From the NCBI RefSeq assembly GCF_048771995.1, contig NC_133026.1, positions 13,232,001 to 13,296,000 on the forward strand: DNA of 64,000 bases, given 5' to 3'. Shown here piece after piece: positions 41,675 to 54,096 of this stretch. This DNA comes from Taeniopygia guttata. Taxonomy: Eukaryota; Chordata; Aves; Passeriformes; Estrildidae. How positions within the stretch are numbered: position 1 is the stretch's first letter; each line of letters starts with the position of its first letter. Below the pieces are notes generated by a model. That model was not told the DNA's origin and ran no database searches. It saw only the letters and a program-made list of their open reading frames with translations. A program made the position numbers and the translations under genes.

Positions 41675-42889
41675 CTGCACAGGACAAGAAGCTCTTCCCA
41701 CAGCAGACAAACCACTCCATACCATTCTTTGTATTTTTAATTCCAGCAGGTATTTCTCAGCACTAATCAAAAGGACACCTCAGTCACCTGCACGCCGTTG
41801 TAACGTTCTTTTAAACATCAGAAAGGTCAATACCAATAAAAATATGTGCTCATAGTGAAGAGTTCCTTTTTTGACATCAGCTGCCCAACACATCTTGCTT
41901 CTGTCCAAACCCTGTGTAGTCTAAAACCAGAGATTGGAAACAGTTTAGCTACAGGCTCAAGAATACAATGGAATTCACCCCATTTTCCCACTTTTTGCTT
42001 GCTGCAATGTGGATAGCCATGGTTCAAGTAGCAATTGGGGTCACATCTGGATTCACTTGCCCCCTTCCAAGGCAGTTTTCCCCAGCCATGGGCCTGAGAA
42101 GGCAACTTGGCAATGTCAAATTCAGGCCTCTTTTCTTGTACACTCACCAAGAGACAATAGCATGGAGCCAGGCCTGCTTTCCTGACAGCAGAGATTCAGG
42201 AACACGTGTATCACTTAAACAAAGAAATGAATTATTTATTCCATTGCTAGCAGAACTCTAACTTACACTTTAAAGCCTTACATAAATGTCTATGATCTGG
42301 AAAGAGAAGGTGCATGTAAAGCAAACTGAATATCCCATCAGACAAACTGGCTGCTACCACCTGAGCTGAAAGGATGGGCATGTGTGCAATACAGCATCAC
42401 CTGAACACCCAAAGTAAACTCAGGACTCCTTCTGTCTGGCGCTTCAACCACAAATGCCAGGGGATTTTGCTACAAAGAATGTATTCTTAAAAACAAACAA
42501 ACAAATAAAAAGAAAACCAGGAAAACAAAAAATAAAAAAATAGGCAAGGAGAATGAGAAAATATGCTTATTTCTAGATTATTCCTGTAAAAGTGAGGCAC
42601 ACACCTACCACCAGAAGGGTGTACAAAGCACAACACCCATCAAGGTATCTCATGTTACCTAATCAGTAGGTTACAATTTCCTTTTTACTTCAAATCCTTT
42701 CAGAATATATACCATTTCCTTCTTCTGAGAAGGACTGTATATCCAGTGGATTTTCATATTTTTGGACAGCACAACATTCCTTGAAATTACTCCAAACCTG
42801 AATAACAATGTTTTAGAATGAACTCCAGTCACAGTTTCATTCATTCTCTGCGGTGATCCAGCCCTGGAAGGGGCTGAAAATCAAAAAAA
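41675..42889. other. Non-coding DNA with A-rich simple repeat
   Basis: Unique sequence. Overlapping open frames (41827-42150 minus, 107 codons; 41968-42261 plus, 97 codons) occupy opposite strands of the same bases and show no recognisable family. An (AAAC)n-type A-rich repeat covers about 42487-42543. Confidence 0.5.
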
Positions 42890-43100
42890 TACCCAGATTA
42901 CATGTATTCTTACATGAGGACGGCCATGCCAGGTCAGACCAAAGGTCCATCTGCTTGGATATCCTGGCTCTGGCAGTGGCCAGCAGCAGATGCCTGAGGA
43001 AAAGTATAGAAGCAAGGCAAGCACGTCGTGATCCTTCCCCTCATTACACTTCCAGCATCCTGTGGTTTCAAGGCTTCCTGAGCCAGAGGTTCTGACAGCA
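42890..43100 (+). mobile_element. Old interspersed repeat, sauropsid family, unnamed here
   Basis: The segment ggccatgccaggtcagacca followed by aaggtccatctg, then a tatcctg...ctctggcagtggccag block and gcagatgcctgaggaaaagtataga, matches the layout of a dispersed repeat that I remember as common in turtle, crocodilian and bird genomes. In that repeat a GGTCAGACCAAAGGTCCATCTAG core precedes CAGTATCCTG and a GTGGCCA segment. I am not certain which class it belongs to; a CR1-related LINE is possible. The copy is diverged, with no visible ends. Open frames at 42853-43156 on both strands are by-products. Confidence 0.55.
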
Positions 43101-45288
43101 GTTTTATATGCTGAATTACAGGACTCAAATCCCCAGCCCTTTATTTTGTGTAACAACAGGAGAAGGAAATGTTTTGCAGTTAATTAATTCATGTTTTAAG
43201 CAAGATCTTGTTTTTAGCCTCAACACAATTTTGCACAATTCCTGCTGCAAAATTACGTTTGTTTAGGCACATTTCTATGTCACACATCTCGACACGAATT
43301 CCATCGATCTTCTCATTTCACTTGCTGTTTTGAAGCTGCAGAGAATCCACAGTTTGTCCATAACAGATGCCAAAAGCCTAGAAACTTATTACACACTGCT
43401 CACAGTGTGGGTTCAGATACATTATCAGCATAAAAAGAAAAAGGCAAATTAGGCCACAGTAGGAGAACACATTTTTAATATTACAGTCTGCAGTTTGCAT
43501 CTCTAATTTAATGCTGCTGTTTCCCAAAGTTATGCTGCATCATTCCAGGTTGCTGAGTTGAAAAAATGACAGTGAGCTAAAATTTTACAAGTGACTGGGC
43601 AATGCAGATAGCCAGTGCTCCTCATGAATTCCAGAGAAACCTTCAGGGCCAAAGTGAATGAGACATTTTTAAATAATTCTTTGGGCATTCAAATTGATAG
43701 AAATTAGGTATGAACATGCTTGGTGTATGAAATTTAGGGAAAAGGCAGATTTTAGTGAATTCTTCCAAAAGAACAGAAAGGAAAAACACTCAGTACCTGA
43801 AAGCAAATTGCATACATCCACTGTAAATGCTTAGTTCTGTTGGTTAAATACACACACCACACACACACACGTCACATAAATTATCATCTCAAGAAATCAT
43901 TGCTTACTGAAGGGATTATCTGTGCCATTATGGCTTCACTCTGGAGCTGATAGATATCTTTTGCATCCTATCTACTGTTTACTCCAGCTACAGCAGAAAT
44001 CTTGAAAGTAGATATCAAATAATAGTAAAGAAATACAGTCAGCAAGGAAAAGTAAGTTGCAAAACTTCTGGTTTCATGATGCATCTTCCCAAGATTTCGT
44101 TCAGTTGAGGCAACTATGTTTTGCTTAATTTAAAGTTTAAATTGAAGATGGTGAATCTCCCAGCTAAGGATTAGATAAGAGATATTGAAGAACCTCAGGG
44201 ACAGTGAAACTTAAAGTTATGCTGGTTTTATGAAGTCACAGATTTTTCGGTTTAGGAACGAAAAAATCAGACAGCTCATATACATGAAAAGCTTGGACCT
44301 AGTCAGATGGAAACAGAAAGAAAAAGAGCTAGCATCTCTTTACTTTACACTAAACAGAAGTCTTTCATATTAGACATTTCAATTTCAACAGTTCCAGTAC
44401 CCTGAGATTTTATGATACCATTAAGATGAGGTGGACTTATCAGTGTTTACCCACTAAAATTACTTCCAAAAGATGACGAGTTCCCACCTGGAAAGTTTAG
44501 TTTGATAATAACCAGAAGATGCACATGTGTGCTTCACAAAACCAATCACCAATGAGCACTATGTCTGCCTTGGCTGCTAGCTACCAAGTGGCAAGGCACA
44601 GTAGAAGATTATTCAGAATTGCAATTAATCTCATGATTATTCAGCCAGCATTTCATTTAAGATGCTTATAGAAGCTCATTTTACAATGTCCAAAATAAGC
44701 AGCGTGCTAGCATTAGATATTTCCTTCATGCAAACTAAAAAATTCACAGTACAGGAGCATTTCAAAAGAACTACATACAGTCAATTTTCATGTCAGCAAA
44801 TTGTTCTCAAAAATTGAAAAAAAAATAGCTGTTCTTTATGATGGATATTCAACATGTTTGGGCCTCTTCTGCATTTCTTGGCTTGCTCAGGGGAATAAGT
44901 ATTTTGAGACCTTTTGGTCTCTATTATAATCTAAAGTATTGTGTTACTTGAGCAAACAAATTAAACATAGCAATTAACTGGGAAGAAGGTGTCTGTGATT
45001 CTTGATATCCTGAAGTGGAATCAAGTTAACACTGGCACTCATATAGCAAACATATTATTACTGCTGGATGTTTATTCACCAATACTGCAGGGCTTCAGAC
45101 CTTTTAAATTAAATTTACATGGACACTATTAAAATAGAGAATCAATGGTGCATATGTCTGTAGTGTTTGAGATATGTATGGTTTGCTAGACTGAATCACC
45201 AGGTAAGTTTTTAATTACCATTTTTTTCTTTTTTTTTTTTTTCAGGAAAATATATAAGAAGATAAGTGTTTAAAGATATCAGACTCAT
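43101..45288. other. Unique non-coding DNA with CA microsatellite
   Basis: No gene or transposon recognised. A short CA repeat (acacacaccacacacacacac) covers about 43850-43870. The sequence near 43490-43700 is compositionally even and free of simple repeats, and could be conserved non-coding DNA, but nothing in it is diagnostic. A 12-base poly(T) lies near 45230-45242. Confidence 0.5.
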
Positions 45289-45329
45289 TTGTCAGCCTCA
45301 GGCTGACAATGTTCTATTTATTAGAACAT
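45289..45329. repeat. Two adjacent perfect hairpins
   Basis: ttgtcagcc and ggctgacaa (45289-45297 and 45301-45309) form a perfect 9-bp stem with a 3-base loop. Immediately after, sharing one base, atgttcta and tagaacat (45309-45316 and 45322-45329) form a perfect 8-bp stem with a 5-base loop. The arms contain TGTCA/TGACA (TALE homeodomain-like) and TGTTCT/AGAACA (steroid-receptor half-site-like) elements, although the order and spacing are not those of a classical hormone response element. It may be a protein-bound palindrome, a structured RNA if transcribed, or chance. Confidence 0.85.
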
Positions 45330-47312
45330 AAATTCCACACTGCAGCTAATAATTTTAAAATTCCATATTCAAGTTCTAGAACTCTGGCAATAGCACCATG
45401 AATCCTGGGACCAAATTAATCTCATCCTGCTGATCTGTCACTTGTACTTCTGAGTATCTTGCTGTACTGCTGGCCAAGCCAGGTTTAGGAGAAGGTTCTT
45501 TTTTAAATTTTTGATTTGATAGGTGGCTCACTGTTACTCTGAGCCTCTAATGTAGGGTTTTTAATAATTTTACTCTGTTGAATGCTCTTTTTCAAAAAGT
45601 TTTCCCTTTTTTACATGTTTTCTTTTTTCGAATTTAAATATTACTACAGTATAGGGTTTTTTTCCTTCCACAGGACACAAACTTTTAATTTGTCCCCATC
45701 TTTTCAGCCTGAAAAGTAATAACATCTTGAAATACATTCTGTGCCATGTTGAGGATTTATCCAGATATCACCTCTACGTTTTTTTACTTTTGACTATCAC
45801 TAATAGAGGAAAACTTTCTAGAAAATACCAAAGATGGTATTTGTCGCTGGCAAAAATGCAAGCCTGAACTGCTTCTGATGCATTAGGGAAATTCCTATGC
45901 CAGTGAGTCAACCTCTGTGAGTGTCACAAACCACAAATCATAGGTTGCTGATTAATAAGGCTCATAAATATCCTGCATACTATGAGGTAATATTTTTATG
46001 TAGGAAAAACCAGGAATTGCCTAAACTGCTTATAATCATGATTTTACTGCATAATATTAAGATTTCCTTTTTTTATATATAAAAGAGCCATAAAGTTATT
46101 ATATGCTTATATTTTAAGTGTATACTAAGGATAGTCAAGTAAAATGCAGTTTCATATTCTGTTTCCAAGTCCACAACGGGTGGTAATTTTACAAGGTAGC
46201 AGCTAGAATCCCAGAAAAACTAAAAAATCACAAAACTTGCCTAAAACTGAAACTTTCACTGACACAGCGTTGCTAAAAGGAGGAAAGAATTCTGCAAGAC
46301 CAATAGGAATCCTGAAATAACTGAAGTGGTATCATGTCCACCAACACCAAAAAAATCCCATTTTTGTAAACAACAGCCAAACTAATCTCTGGAAAAAAAT
46401 GTTCTCATTTAAATCTGAAATCATGGAATTTGCAGGCTTAATTACAGAAATTTGTAAGTATAACACAACCAATAAACCTTATGTAGCTAAAAACAGCCTT
46501 AGCCACATCCATAAAATAGCAGTTTGCAGAACAGTGCTTCTTAAACACAAGCAGAGCAAAGACTAATGCTGATTTAGCACCAGATCCAAGGTCTGTGTGC
46601 ATGAACACAATCTGTATCACATTGACTATTATTACAAATTGATTTTAAGACTTACTGGAAAAGCAAACTTTAAAAATCAAAAGCAGGCAACTACATTTTC
46701 AGAAATGTGTGGTGTTTGAATTTAATTGAGCATGAGATTTACACTATTCAGATATAGTTATGTATCTAAGCTGCAAAATAAATAAACAACCACAGTAGCA
46801 CATATATTATTTAGTTCATATTCAGTCTTTCACCTTTGAAAGTGTAATGGTACATAGAATTGGATTAAAAATACTGGCCCTACGTTATTGTTAAACTGAT
46901 TATCAGAAGTTACCACTGTTGATATGTAAAGGGTAGATTTTCAGGAAAATTCAGCATTCAACATTTAGACACTTAACTGAGCAGACTGGCTTCCAAAAGA
47001 ACTTAGTCCCCATTTTGGCACAGAAATTATTCTGTATTGATTAGGTTTCCAAGAACTCAATCCTGCACCTTGTCAGGCATTCTGGCTCTGCAGCAGTGAA
47101 GCATTTCAGCACATTTAATTCAAACATGTAAACTGTCCCATGGAAACCATGGGGTCATTTGCACACATAAAAGCCCTCACAAAATCTGTTCTGCTGCTGG
47201 CTCAGGACCGTAGTTTTCAGCAGCTCACAGGAGTGTTCCCAAAAGTAGTGATGAGGCCTGGGCACCGTTGGAAACTTTCCATAGGTACTGAGCCTTGATA
47301 AAATGAAAGAAA

Positions 47313-47352
47313 GTTTGTTCCCATTTCTCTGAGAGTTTGTTCCCATTTCTCT
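47313..47352. repeat. Two-copy 22-bp tandem duplication
   Basis: The sequence gtttgttcccatttctct occurs at 47313-47330 and again at 47335-47352, with a four-base gaga between, giving a 22-base period. It is the third two-copy duplication of 20-22 bases in this window. Confidence 0.9.
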
Positions 47353-48641
47353 GGTAGTTGTGGCTTTGCTCTCTTGCTTCTATTTGGAAAGGAAAGAATG
47401 TATAAATCCTGTTTTATTGAACAGAAAGGGGGAAGAATCAATACCAAAGGTGAATATAATTACCTTAAAATCTACATCTGCCTGTCCATTAAGCACTGTA
47501 GACCTAACTCTGTGAACACTTTCACATCCCTCTTGCCACGTTTACTTCTCTTAATTCTTTTACCTCTTTTCACTGATGTCCCTCATACACGGACATCTGC
47601 AAAGCAGTTGAAAGCATTCCCTAGCAAGCATTCTTCTTAATTTATTTTCCCGTTTGTTATAGTTCAGTTTTGGCTTTTCCACAGTCTTAGGCATTGGCTT
47701 CTTATTGTTTCTACCATTGCTGCATGAAGACAGGAGTCACTATTCTTTCCATTTAAAATGAGAGAAAAAATATTATTGCTGGTGAAGAGCAGCTGGAAAG
47801 ATGCCACCTTTAATAAACACAAAATAAAATGCTGCACAGGAATTGCCCTAAGGGCTGTCACAGCATCAGTGTGAGCTATCAGTCATAACTGGATCAGGGA
47901 TCTCTGCAGATTGGAGAAGGCAGCTGTTGCTGCCAACAGGAGTTGCCCACCCCTATGCCACAGGACCATTCTCCTCCCTTCAGGCCCCATGGCAAGGAAC
48001 TCTGCAGCAATGGGAGCACTCCTGCCCTGCACGAGCCACATGAGCCATCCCATCTGGCTTTACAGCCTACATTAGCAGCACTGTCACAGCATTTGCAACT
48101 ACTTCTGTGGGACATCTTTTATTTCTGTGAAGCTGACAGCCTCCCAACTGCAGCTCCTCTCTAGTTAACACTGAGCACTGGTCAGGGATACCAAGATGAT
48201 ATTGTCAGTTCCAGCATGTCTTCTGATGGCATCTCTCTGCTACCATGTGCAAAGCTTCACACAGCCTTTCATCCCAAGTCTCTGCTTTTACATACACATT
48301 TACAGCTGTTAAAATTGCCAGCATTCTTCACCAAAAGGACATTCCTATGAATTTATCACTTTTATAGAAAGCTTTCTGGATAAAGGGAATTAAAACTGTT
48401 CTTCAAAATGACGCACATTCCTGTGATGTGTAGTAAACACCGCACTAAAAGGGGAAAAAAAAAAAAGAAAGAGCATTCCATGCAGCCAACAGCTGCCAAG
48501 CATCAAAGATTTCATTTCAACATTATGTCAAAACCCTACGATGCTCTAAGGTTCATCAAAACACAAGTACATCTCCAAGGCAGATGTCTTGACTCCTGAG
48601 GCTGTTGAATGGCTGGGTTATAGAAAAGCTACCAAAAGAGG

Positions 48642-48672
<31 letters not shown>
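48642..48672. repeat. Poly(A) run, 31 bases
   Basis: An uninterrupted run of 31 A residues followed by more A-rich sequence (gaagaaaaaaaa). I looked for a duplicated flank that would mark it as the tail of a retroposed sequence and found none, so I treat it as a simple mononucleotide repeat. Confidence 0.95.
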
Positions 48673-48682
<10 letters not shown>

Positions 48683-49159
48683 AATTGCCCATGCATCTAA
48701 AATTTTTGAGAAAGAAAAAGCATCCATACAAACACAGCAATAGCAGTTATCCTTACTTTTGTCTACAATTCTATTTTTATTATTTTATCATCTGCATTTA
48801 CTAAATCTAGTGCTCCGACTCCCAGCTGCTAAGGCCTATGTGATTTCCTCTTGCTCTCCAGTTCTAAGCAATTGTTACTGCTTTCTACTGGCATTTTTCC
48901 ATACTTTTCTTTATGTAGGTCTTACAGATGTTTTTTTATATGTCACAATACACATTAATAAACCTTGCAAGAACATATGAGACTAAAAAAAAAACCTTAA
49001 AACCTAAAAGAAATATTTAAACAGAAAACCAAATTGTACTTAATCTAACTTTGGTCCAAGATAACATGTTACCAAGCATGGTTCACAGAATCTAAATATA
49101 CCTGTGCTCTAAAGCTAAACAGTGGCAAAACCAATGTTCTCCAGAACACACAGAGATTT

Positions 49160-49232
49160 GGTCCTGTGCAGGGCTGGGAGCTGGACTTCAAAGGTCCTCT
49201 TGCATTCTCTCTAACTCAGGATATTCTATGAT
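49160..49232 (+). mobile_element. CR1 LINE, short 3' end
   Basis: Text resembling gtgcagggctgggagctgga and then a tcctctt...ctaactcagg segment, ending atattctatgat, follows the sense-strand 3' terminus of avian CR1. Only about 70 bases remain. It lies about 100 bases before the reverse transcriptase fragment. Since it is a 3' end that precedes that fragment, the two come from different insertions. Confidence 0.8.
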
Positions 49233-49329
49233 CTCAAACAGGTGAACTCTTCAATTCCAGTGGCATTAACTTGGCCTCAGGACCACTTAAAATGATTTAA
49301 AAAGCCAGTACCAGAGGTGTTAAAATATA

Positions 49330-49630
49330 AAACATGCATTAATTGCAGAAAAATATATAAAACCAGATCAGAGTGGATTTATGAACCAAATTACATCAAA
49401 ACATCTTGTAAATCCCACAGTTCTAGGGAAAATAGCCATTGACATGAAGAACTATAGTAGCAGCCAAAATCTTGACTCTCAGAAAGCCTTTGACAATTTT
49501 TCACGTGATGGATTAGTGCAGATGGTATTAAATAGTAGCTATCCTAAGGAAAATTTTGAGACTGGATAAAGAAAATCATAAAACTAAGTAATAGGATTAT
49601 AGACAGAAAGAAGAAAATGAGAATTTAAAG
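49330..49630 (+). pseudogene. Decayed non-LTR reverse transcriptase fragment
   Basis: The frame around 49363-49380 reads PDQSGF, and 31 codons further on (49471-49494) reads LDSQKAFD. These are two neighbouring blocks of the non-LTR retrotransposon reverse transcriptase domain, found at the family's usual spacing (compare CR1 LDFSKAFD and L1 LDAEKAFD). The frame stops at 49567, but a shift to another frame at 49563 gives WIKK followed by a basic stretch, matching in position the WI.NWL segment of CR1 elements. The spacing and the serine two residues after KAFD..F favour the CR1 clade; L1 or L2 cannot be excluded. The catalytic FADD-type motif is not seen, so it is an inactive relic. Confidence 0.45.
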
Positions 49631-52600
49631 CATCCATTCATCATAATATGGCAAGAATTGTTTGCATGGGATTTAGATCAGATAGCCATTCTTCACAGTT
49701 GGATTAACAATTTACAGAAAGAATTAAAATATTAAATCCATCTATTGTCATCAGCATCAGAGATTAGGAAATGGTTAAAATTAGAAAAAATATTTATATT
49801 TTGATAGAAATATAAACTCACGGTGATATGGGAATTTTAAGCTCCAGAATGTAGAATGTAGAATAAGACAAGCAGAAATGGTAACTTCTTGATTAAATAC
49901 AGGTAAAATAAGAGGAAAACATGGTAAAGGAGAACAATATCTAAATAGTATGATCATGGTTTTTACTTCATCTAACACAAAAGAGAAATTTAAAAGTATT
50001 TTGCTTTTCTCTGAAAGGGTCCTTTGTAAGAGAGAAATCCTCATGGACATCAAGAGGCGTTTCCCCACTAATTTCAACAGGATCTTACCAGAAGTGTGTG
50101 ACATTGTTGCTTCTGTGTAAGTAAAGGAAATGTCACATGGGTAAGTGATAAAGTTTGATGCAACAGGAAAGCTTTCCACCTGAGAGAAGACTGGGCCAAG
50201 TGCAGATAGGGTGGGTAAATTTATCCTGATGAATTTACTTGACTGATTTAATAATTTACTTTCTGTAACTTAACCACAGTCAGCTACATCATCTGCAAAT
50301 GGGCCTGTCTGAAATTCCTTAACAAATGGTTCTTATAAATGTAGGAAACACTCTAGGAAAGCTCACTTTCCTAACATGCTTCTGGTTCACACCCACCTCC
50401 TCCCTTTGCGAGCAGAAACGAATGGCTATCACCTTCTGGATTGGTTGTAGAAGGTCAATAGGTAATTTGGATCAGATTCATGGTTTTTGTAATGTTCACT
50501 CCTTAACTCTCAAAGATAAAAATACGCAAAAGGTCATTGAAAAAAGGGGGGTTTTAACTGTATTGGTTGTACTGCTGAAAGCCATGTCCATATTTAATGG
50601 GGAGACAGGGAGCTTGCAGAAGGATTGTCTTTGAAATCTATCACTTTGATGCATATCCTCACAGAGAAAAAAAAGTTTTATACAAAAGGACAGCAGATTC
50701 CCTCAGAAGATGCAGTTCCCTGCTACCTTACACCATGTAGTCCCCAGGTGACAGTCACTCTTCACACCAAGTTAGACCACTGTGTTTGAATTGGGTCTTC
50801 AGCTTGTAAATTCTATCAGATTTAGGTATGGAATCAAGACATCATTGCCTCAATTTCCATCACACCTATAGCAGAAACAGAATTTTTACAAGTTTACTGA
50901 GATACCACAACTCACTATTCAGCATATATGTGTAAAACTGCCACCAGCTTCAGGGCACTGCCTTTGTCTTTTGCTTCTTTACTGTCATGAATCAGCTCTT
51001 TTGGTTTCCTCTAGTTTGTCTGTCTTAGGTTCTGCATTTCTTTATCTGTAAGAATTTTCTTCTCATGTACCTTTATTCTCCTTACACGCACTCACTTGTC
51101 CCATTTGAGATACCACATACTAGCAAAAAGTTTAGGTAGAGCTGAAAATTCTTGGAATTTTAGAGTCCACACTACAATAAAATTAAAAGCAGGGCAGAAA
51201 TCAGGGCTTTGGTGATATTCAAACTACACAATAATATTTTTCCAGAAGACCTGGGTAATTTTGTGGTGTCCTAGAGGCTACAAAAACATATCAATCAGAA
51301 CATAAGTCTGAATACCACCTTCTGTGCAGGTAGAGGTCTTGGTGACTCTGGTCCTGATTCATCCCCCAGTAGCCTCTCATCTCAGGAGCCTGCTGCTGTC
51401 ACAGAGAGTCACAGACATACATTAGACATGCTGGCTGCTTTCTGTGTAATCCTGATCCACAGGTGTCTAATTGCAGAGGGAGGAGTAAAGAGAATATTCT
51501 TATCAGCCATACCTCAGTCTAGTGCTAGAATTAGCTGTGACAAACCCAAGTTACAGCATTTTTCCTAAAACCTTTTCCTACATTACAAGCAATGTGACTT
51601 CAGGAAAAGCTTAACATTAACATTGTTGACTTTCTTAGAGCCTATTTATGCTTCAGCTGGGATGAAAAGAGTATCTAAAATTTCAGTGTCGATTACAAAC
51701 AACTAGGAATAACCAAGAGTATAGGGAGATACAACTGGAATAGATATATAGGCACACACAATTATTCAGAAAGAATTCTGGAATAGCTGTCCTTGACTAG
51801 CTCAATGTATAGTCAAGCCCTCAGTCAAGATGTTTCTGTAGGTCAGGGTGACATAGGGATGGTTTATATCAGAGAAATCCTGTATTGCCAGGTATCAGCC
51901 TCGGTCTGCTGACTCACCCTCTGCAGGTGCTCATCTGTAATTAGGAGTTACCTACACTCTCACCTGGTATGCTTTGGCAAAATTTATAAAGTTATGTGAA
52001 ATAAATTGTAGTCATATAAATCTCATAAAAGTCTAGATTAATTCAGAACAGGAAAAAAGTATAAATTATTAAGTTTAATTATTTGAGATAATCTCAAAGT
52101 TAAACTATCCTCCATGGGATATTGTCCCTTCATCAGAAAGAGCAGTTCCTCCACATATAATTCAACATCTATTTGACAGCCCACTCCAAAACTTGTATGG
52201 GCAGGCTCATTCAAGAATGAGAAAGAGTATGGGGTCATGGGAGGAGTTCCTTGACACTTTCAAAATCTACACAGGACCTCTGAAAAAAGACAGAACTGGA
52301 AGTATTGTTATAAATGATCTATAAATAGATTACGAAAAAATAAAGACAAAAATTGATTTTTAAAAAATTGGAAAGGTAAGGAAAAGATAGCATTGTAAAC
52401 AGAGGCATTAATTTCCAAATAAAAGTGAAAAAATTAATCATTATTGGTATATGTGAGCACAATAAAATTGGGTAACATGAGCAGTGTTTTCAGTACATTT
52501 GAGAAACATCCATCACTTCAGCATGCATGAAAACCATTTAGGACTCACTGTGGATTTTGGCTTGGTCATAAGTTTCCTCTGCCATATCAGCTATGAACTA

Positions 52601-52644
52601 GTCTGTACTTTTTCATTCTCCACTACAAGGTGTAACTGTGATAT
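49631..52644. other. Unique AT-rich non-coding DNA
   Basis: No gene recognised. The 132-codon minus-strand frame at 49781-50179 and the 102-codon plus-strand frame at 50326-50634 resemble no protein family I know and are within chance expectation. The 49631-49770 part may be a further decayed continuation of the reverse transcriptase relic, but I see no later RT motif. Confidence 0.5.
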
Positions 52645-52720
52645 TCACCCTGCTTTCAGCAGGGGAAGGTACTAGATGAATGCCAGAGGTCCCTTCTAAC
52701 CTAAATTATACCATGATTCT
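52645..52720 (+). mobile_element. CR1 LINE, short 3' end
   Basis: The sequence reads ccctgctttcagcaggggaa, then ggtactagatgaatgccaga, ggtcccttctaacctaaatt and ccatgattct. This is the sense-strand CR1 3' terminus, including the GGACTAGATGA...GGTCCCTTCCAACC block and a degraded terminal repeat. Only about 75 bases are recognisable and the copy is diverged. Confidence 0.82.
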
Positions 52721-53391
52721 AGAACAATTTTAAGACTCAAAATCTCACCAATTATTAGGTTGGGAAGTTTATCTTGCTGCCCCAGAAACTAAAAGCTCCT
52801 TGCACCAGATTCTCAGCTGGGTTAATGTCATGCACTGCCTCAAGGAACCCTCAAGGAACAGTCCCACATCCATTGCCCAGAAGCAACAACCAGACCCATA
52901 AGAATGCTCACCATGGCTGTGACAGGAAAAACCCTTGGAACACGGGGAGTCCAATACAGCATGGAACTTCCTACCTAAAGGATTTGTTTCAGGGACAGAC
53001 ATTTTTGTGAAAATTATGTTTCACATAATTTTGTGAATAACAATGCCAGGGCATCCTTCATGTGAAGATGCACTCTGCTGTTTTGTTGCAAAAAAGGCTT
53101 CCAGATCATCTATTCTTCTCAAGGAAAAGTGGTTATGGAGAGTTGCTGCTACATGAAAACAGCTATGCTCATTATGAAAGGTTAACCAAAATAAGAGTCT
53201 GTACACAGATATAATTATTCTGGTTTTTTTTACTTTTAATAAACGACACTATGCAAGATAAATTCATGCTGGCAGAAATTACCCTCTTTTGCAAGAAAGA
53301 ATAAAATATAAAAATATTTGGGATATTTTGAAAAATATGTACATTTTGGTTTTAAAGCTGATCCCACTACATAGCAGCTCTTACAATATGT

Positions 53392-53575
53392 TCATAGAAT
53401 CATTTGGGTTAGGAAAGATTTCTGTCGACAGGTTTTCAAGGACTACCTAAATCCAAGCCTCCTGCAGCATAATTTCACTAATCCTACAGCACCCTGACAG
53501 ATAAGTATCTTGTTGAGTCTTGCATATTCCAGTGATACCTGTTACGAAACAGCCCTTGGCAACCCTTTCTATTGT
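53392..53575 (-). mobile_element. CR1 LINE fragment, antisense, diverged
   Basis: The plus strand begins tcatagaatcatttgggtta and aggaaaga, the antisense of a CR1 3' end. It continues with weaker similarity (ccaagcctcctgcagc, and gacaggttttcaaggac near 53428) to CR1 antisense text up to about 53575. The start is clear; the inner end is uncertain because the copy is old. Confidence 0.7.
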
Positions 53576-54096
53576 GTAATTAGTCCTATGACGACTGAGT
53601 TGACTTCACGATAGAGTTAAAAACTTGAAAAATATCCTGTATTTTGAGGAGTCAAAAAAATAAAATCTAAGTTTGGGATCCATTTTTACTATAACTGAAA
53701 CTCTTTCTAAACATCCATGAAAAACCTGGGCTACCTCACATTGGTACTTAATATTTTGAGCACATGTAAGATTTTTGCTGTGAAGTTGCAGGGTTCTTCC
53801 ACTTTATTTCTGAAAGCAAGCCAGTGTTAGTTCTTTTCTACTCAAGTCCTCCCTTCATTGATCATCCATATAAAAATCAGAGTCAGTGGCTGAACCCACA
53901 ACTTGACAATTAATTTTAAATTACCCAGGACAAATTTAATTATTCTTAAAATAAGGGTTTTCTCTCTCCTGATGGCATTTAGGGTTTGTCATTATTGTTG
54001 TTTTCTTGTTAAGCAGTAGGAATAATTGATGACAATGGTCCACAGCTATCTCTTTGAATGTTCACAGACTTTATCACATCTGTTTTGGTATCTGTT
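53576..54096. other. Unique AT-rich non-coding DNA
   Basis: A 520-base spacer between the antisense CR1 fragment and the solo LTR. I see no gene, no repeat and no notable motif in it. Confidence 0.6.

Larger units (their letters stand above)
45330..49159. other. Unique AT-rich non-coding DNA
   Basis: No gene recognised. The 47900-48160 part is richer in G+C and holds frames of 73 codons on both strands (47894-48115 and 47943-48164) without motifs. Poly(A) tracts lie at 48455-48466 and 48642-48672. No interspersed repeat is evident. Confidence 0.55.

Noticed and set aside
41827..42261. Opposite-strand frames of 107 and 97 codons, one with a signal-peptide-like start
   Set aside because: They overlap on opposite strands, and the leader-like segment is the only protein-like part; no family match.
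48642..48672. Poly(A) of 31 as tail of a retroposed copy
   Set aside because: No matching direct repeat was found at the upstream side, so it is treated as a simple repeat.
49781..50179. 132-codon minus-strand open frame
   Set aside because: No recognisable motif or domain and no supporting splice or promoter context; length is within chance for 64 kb in six frames.
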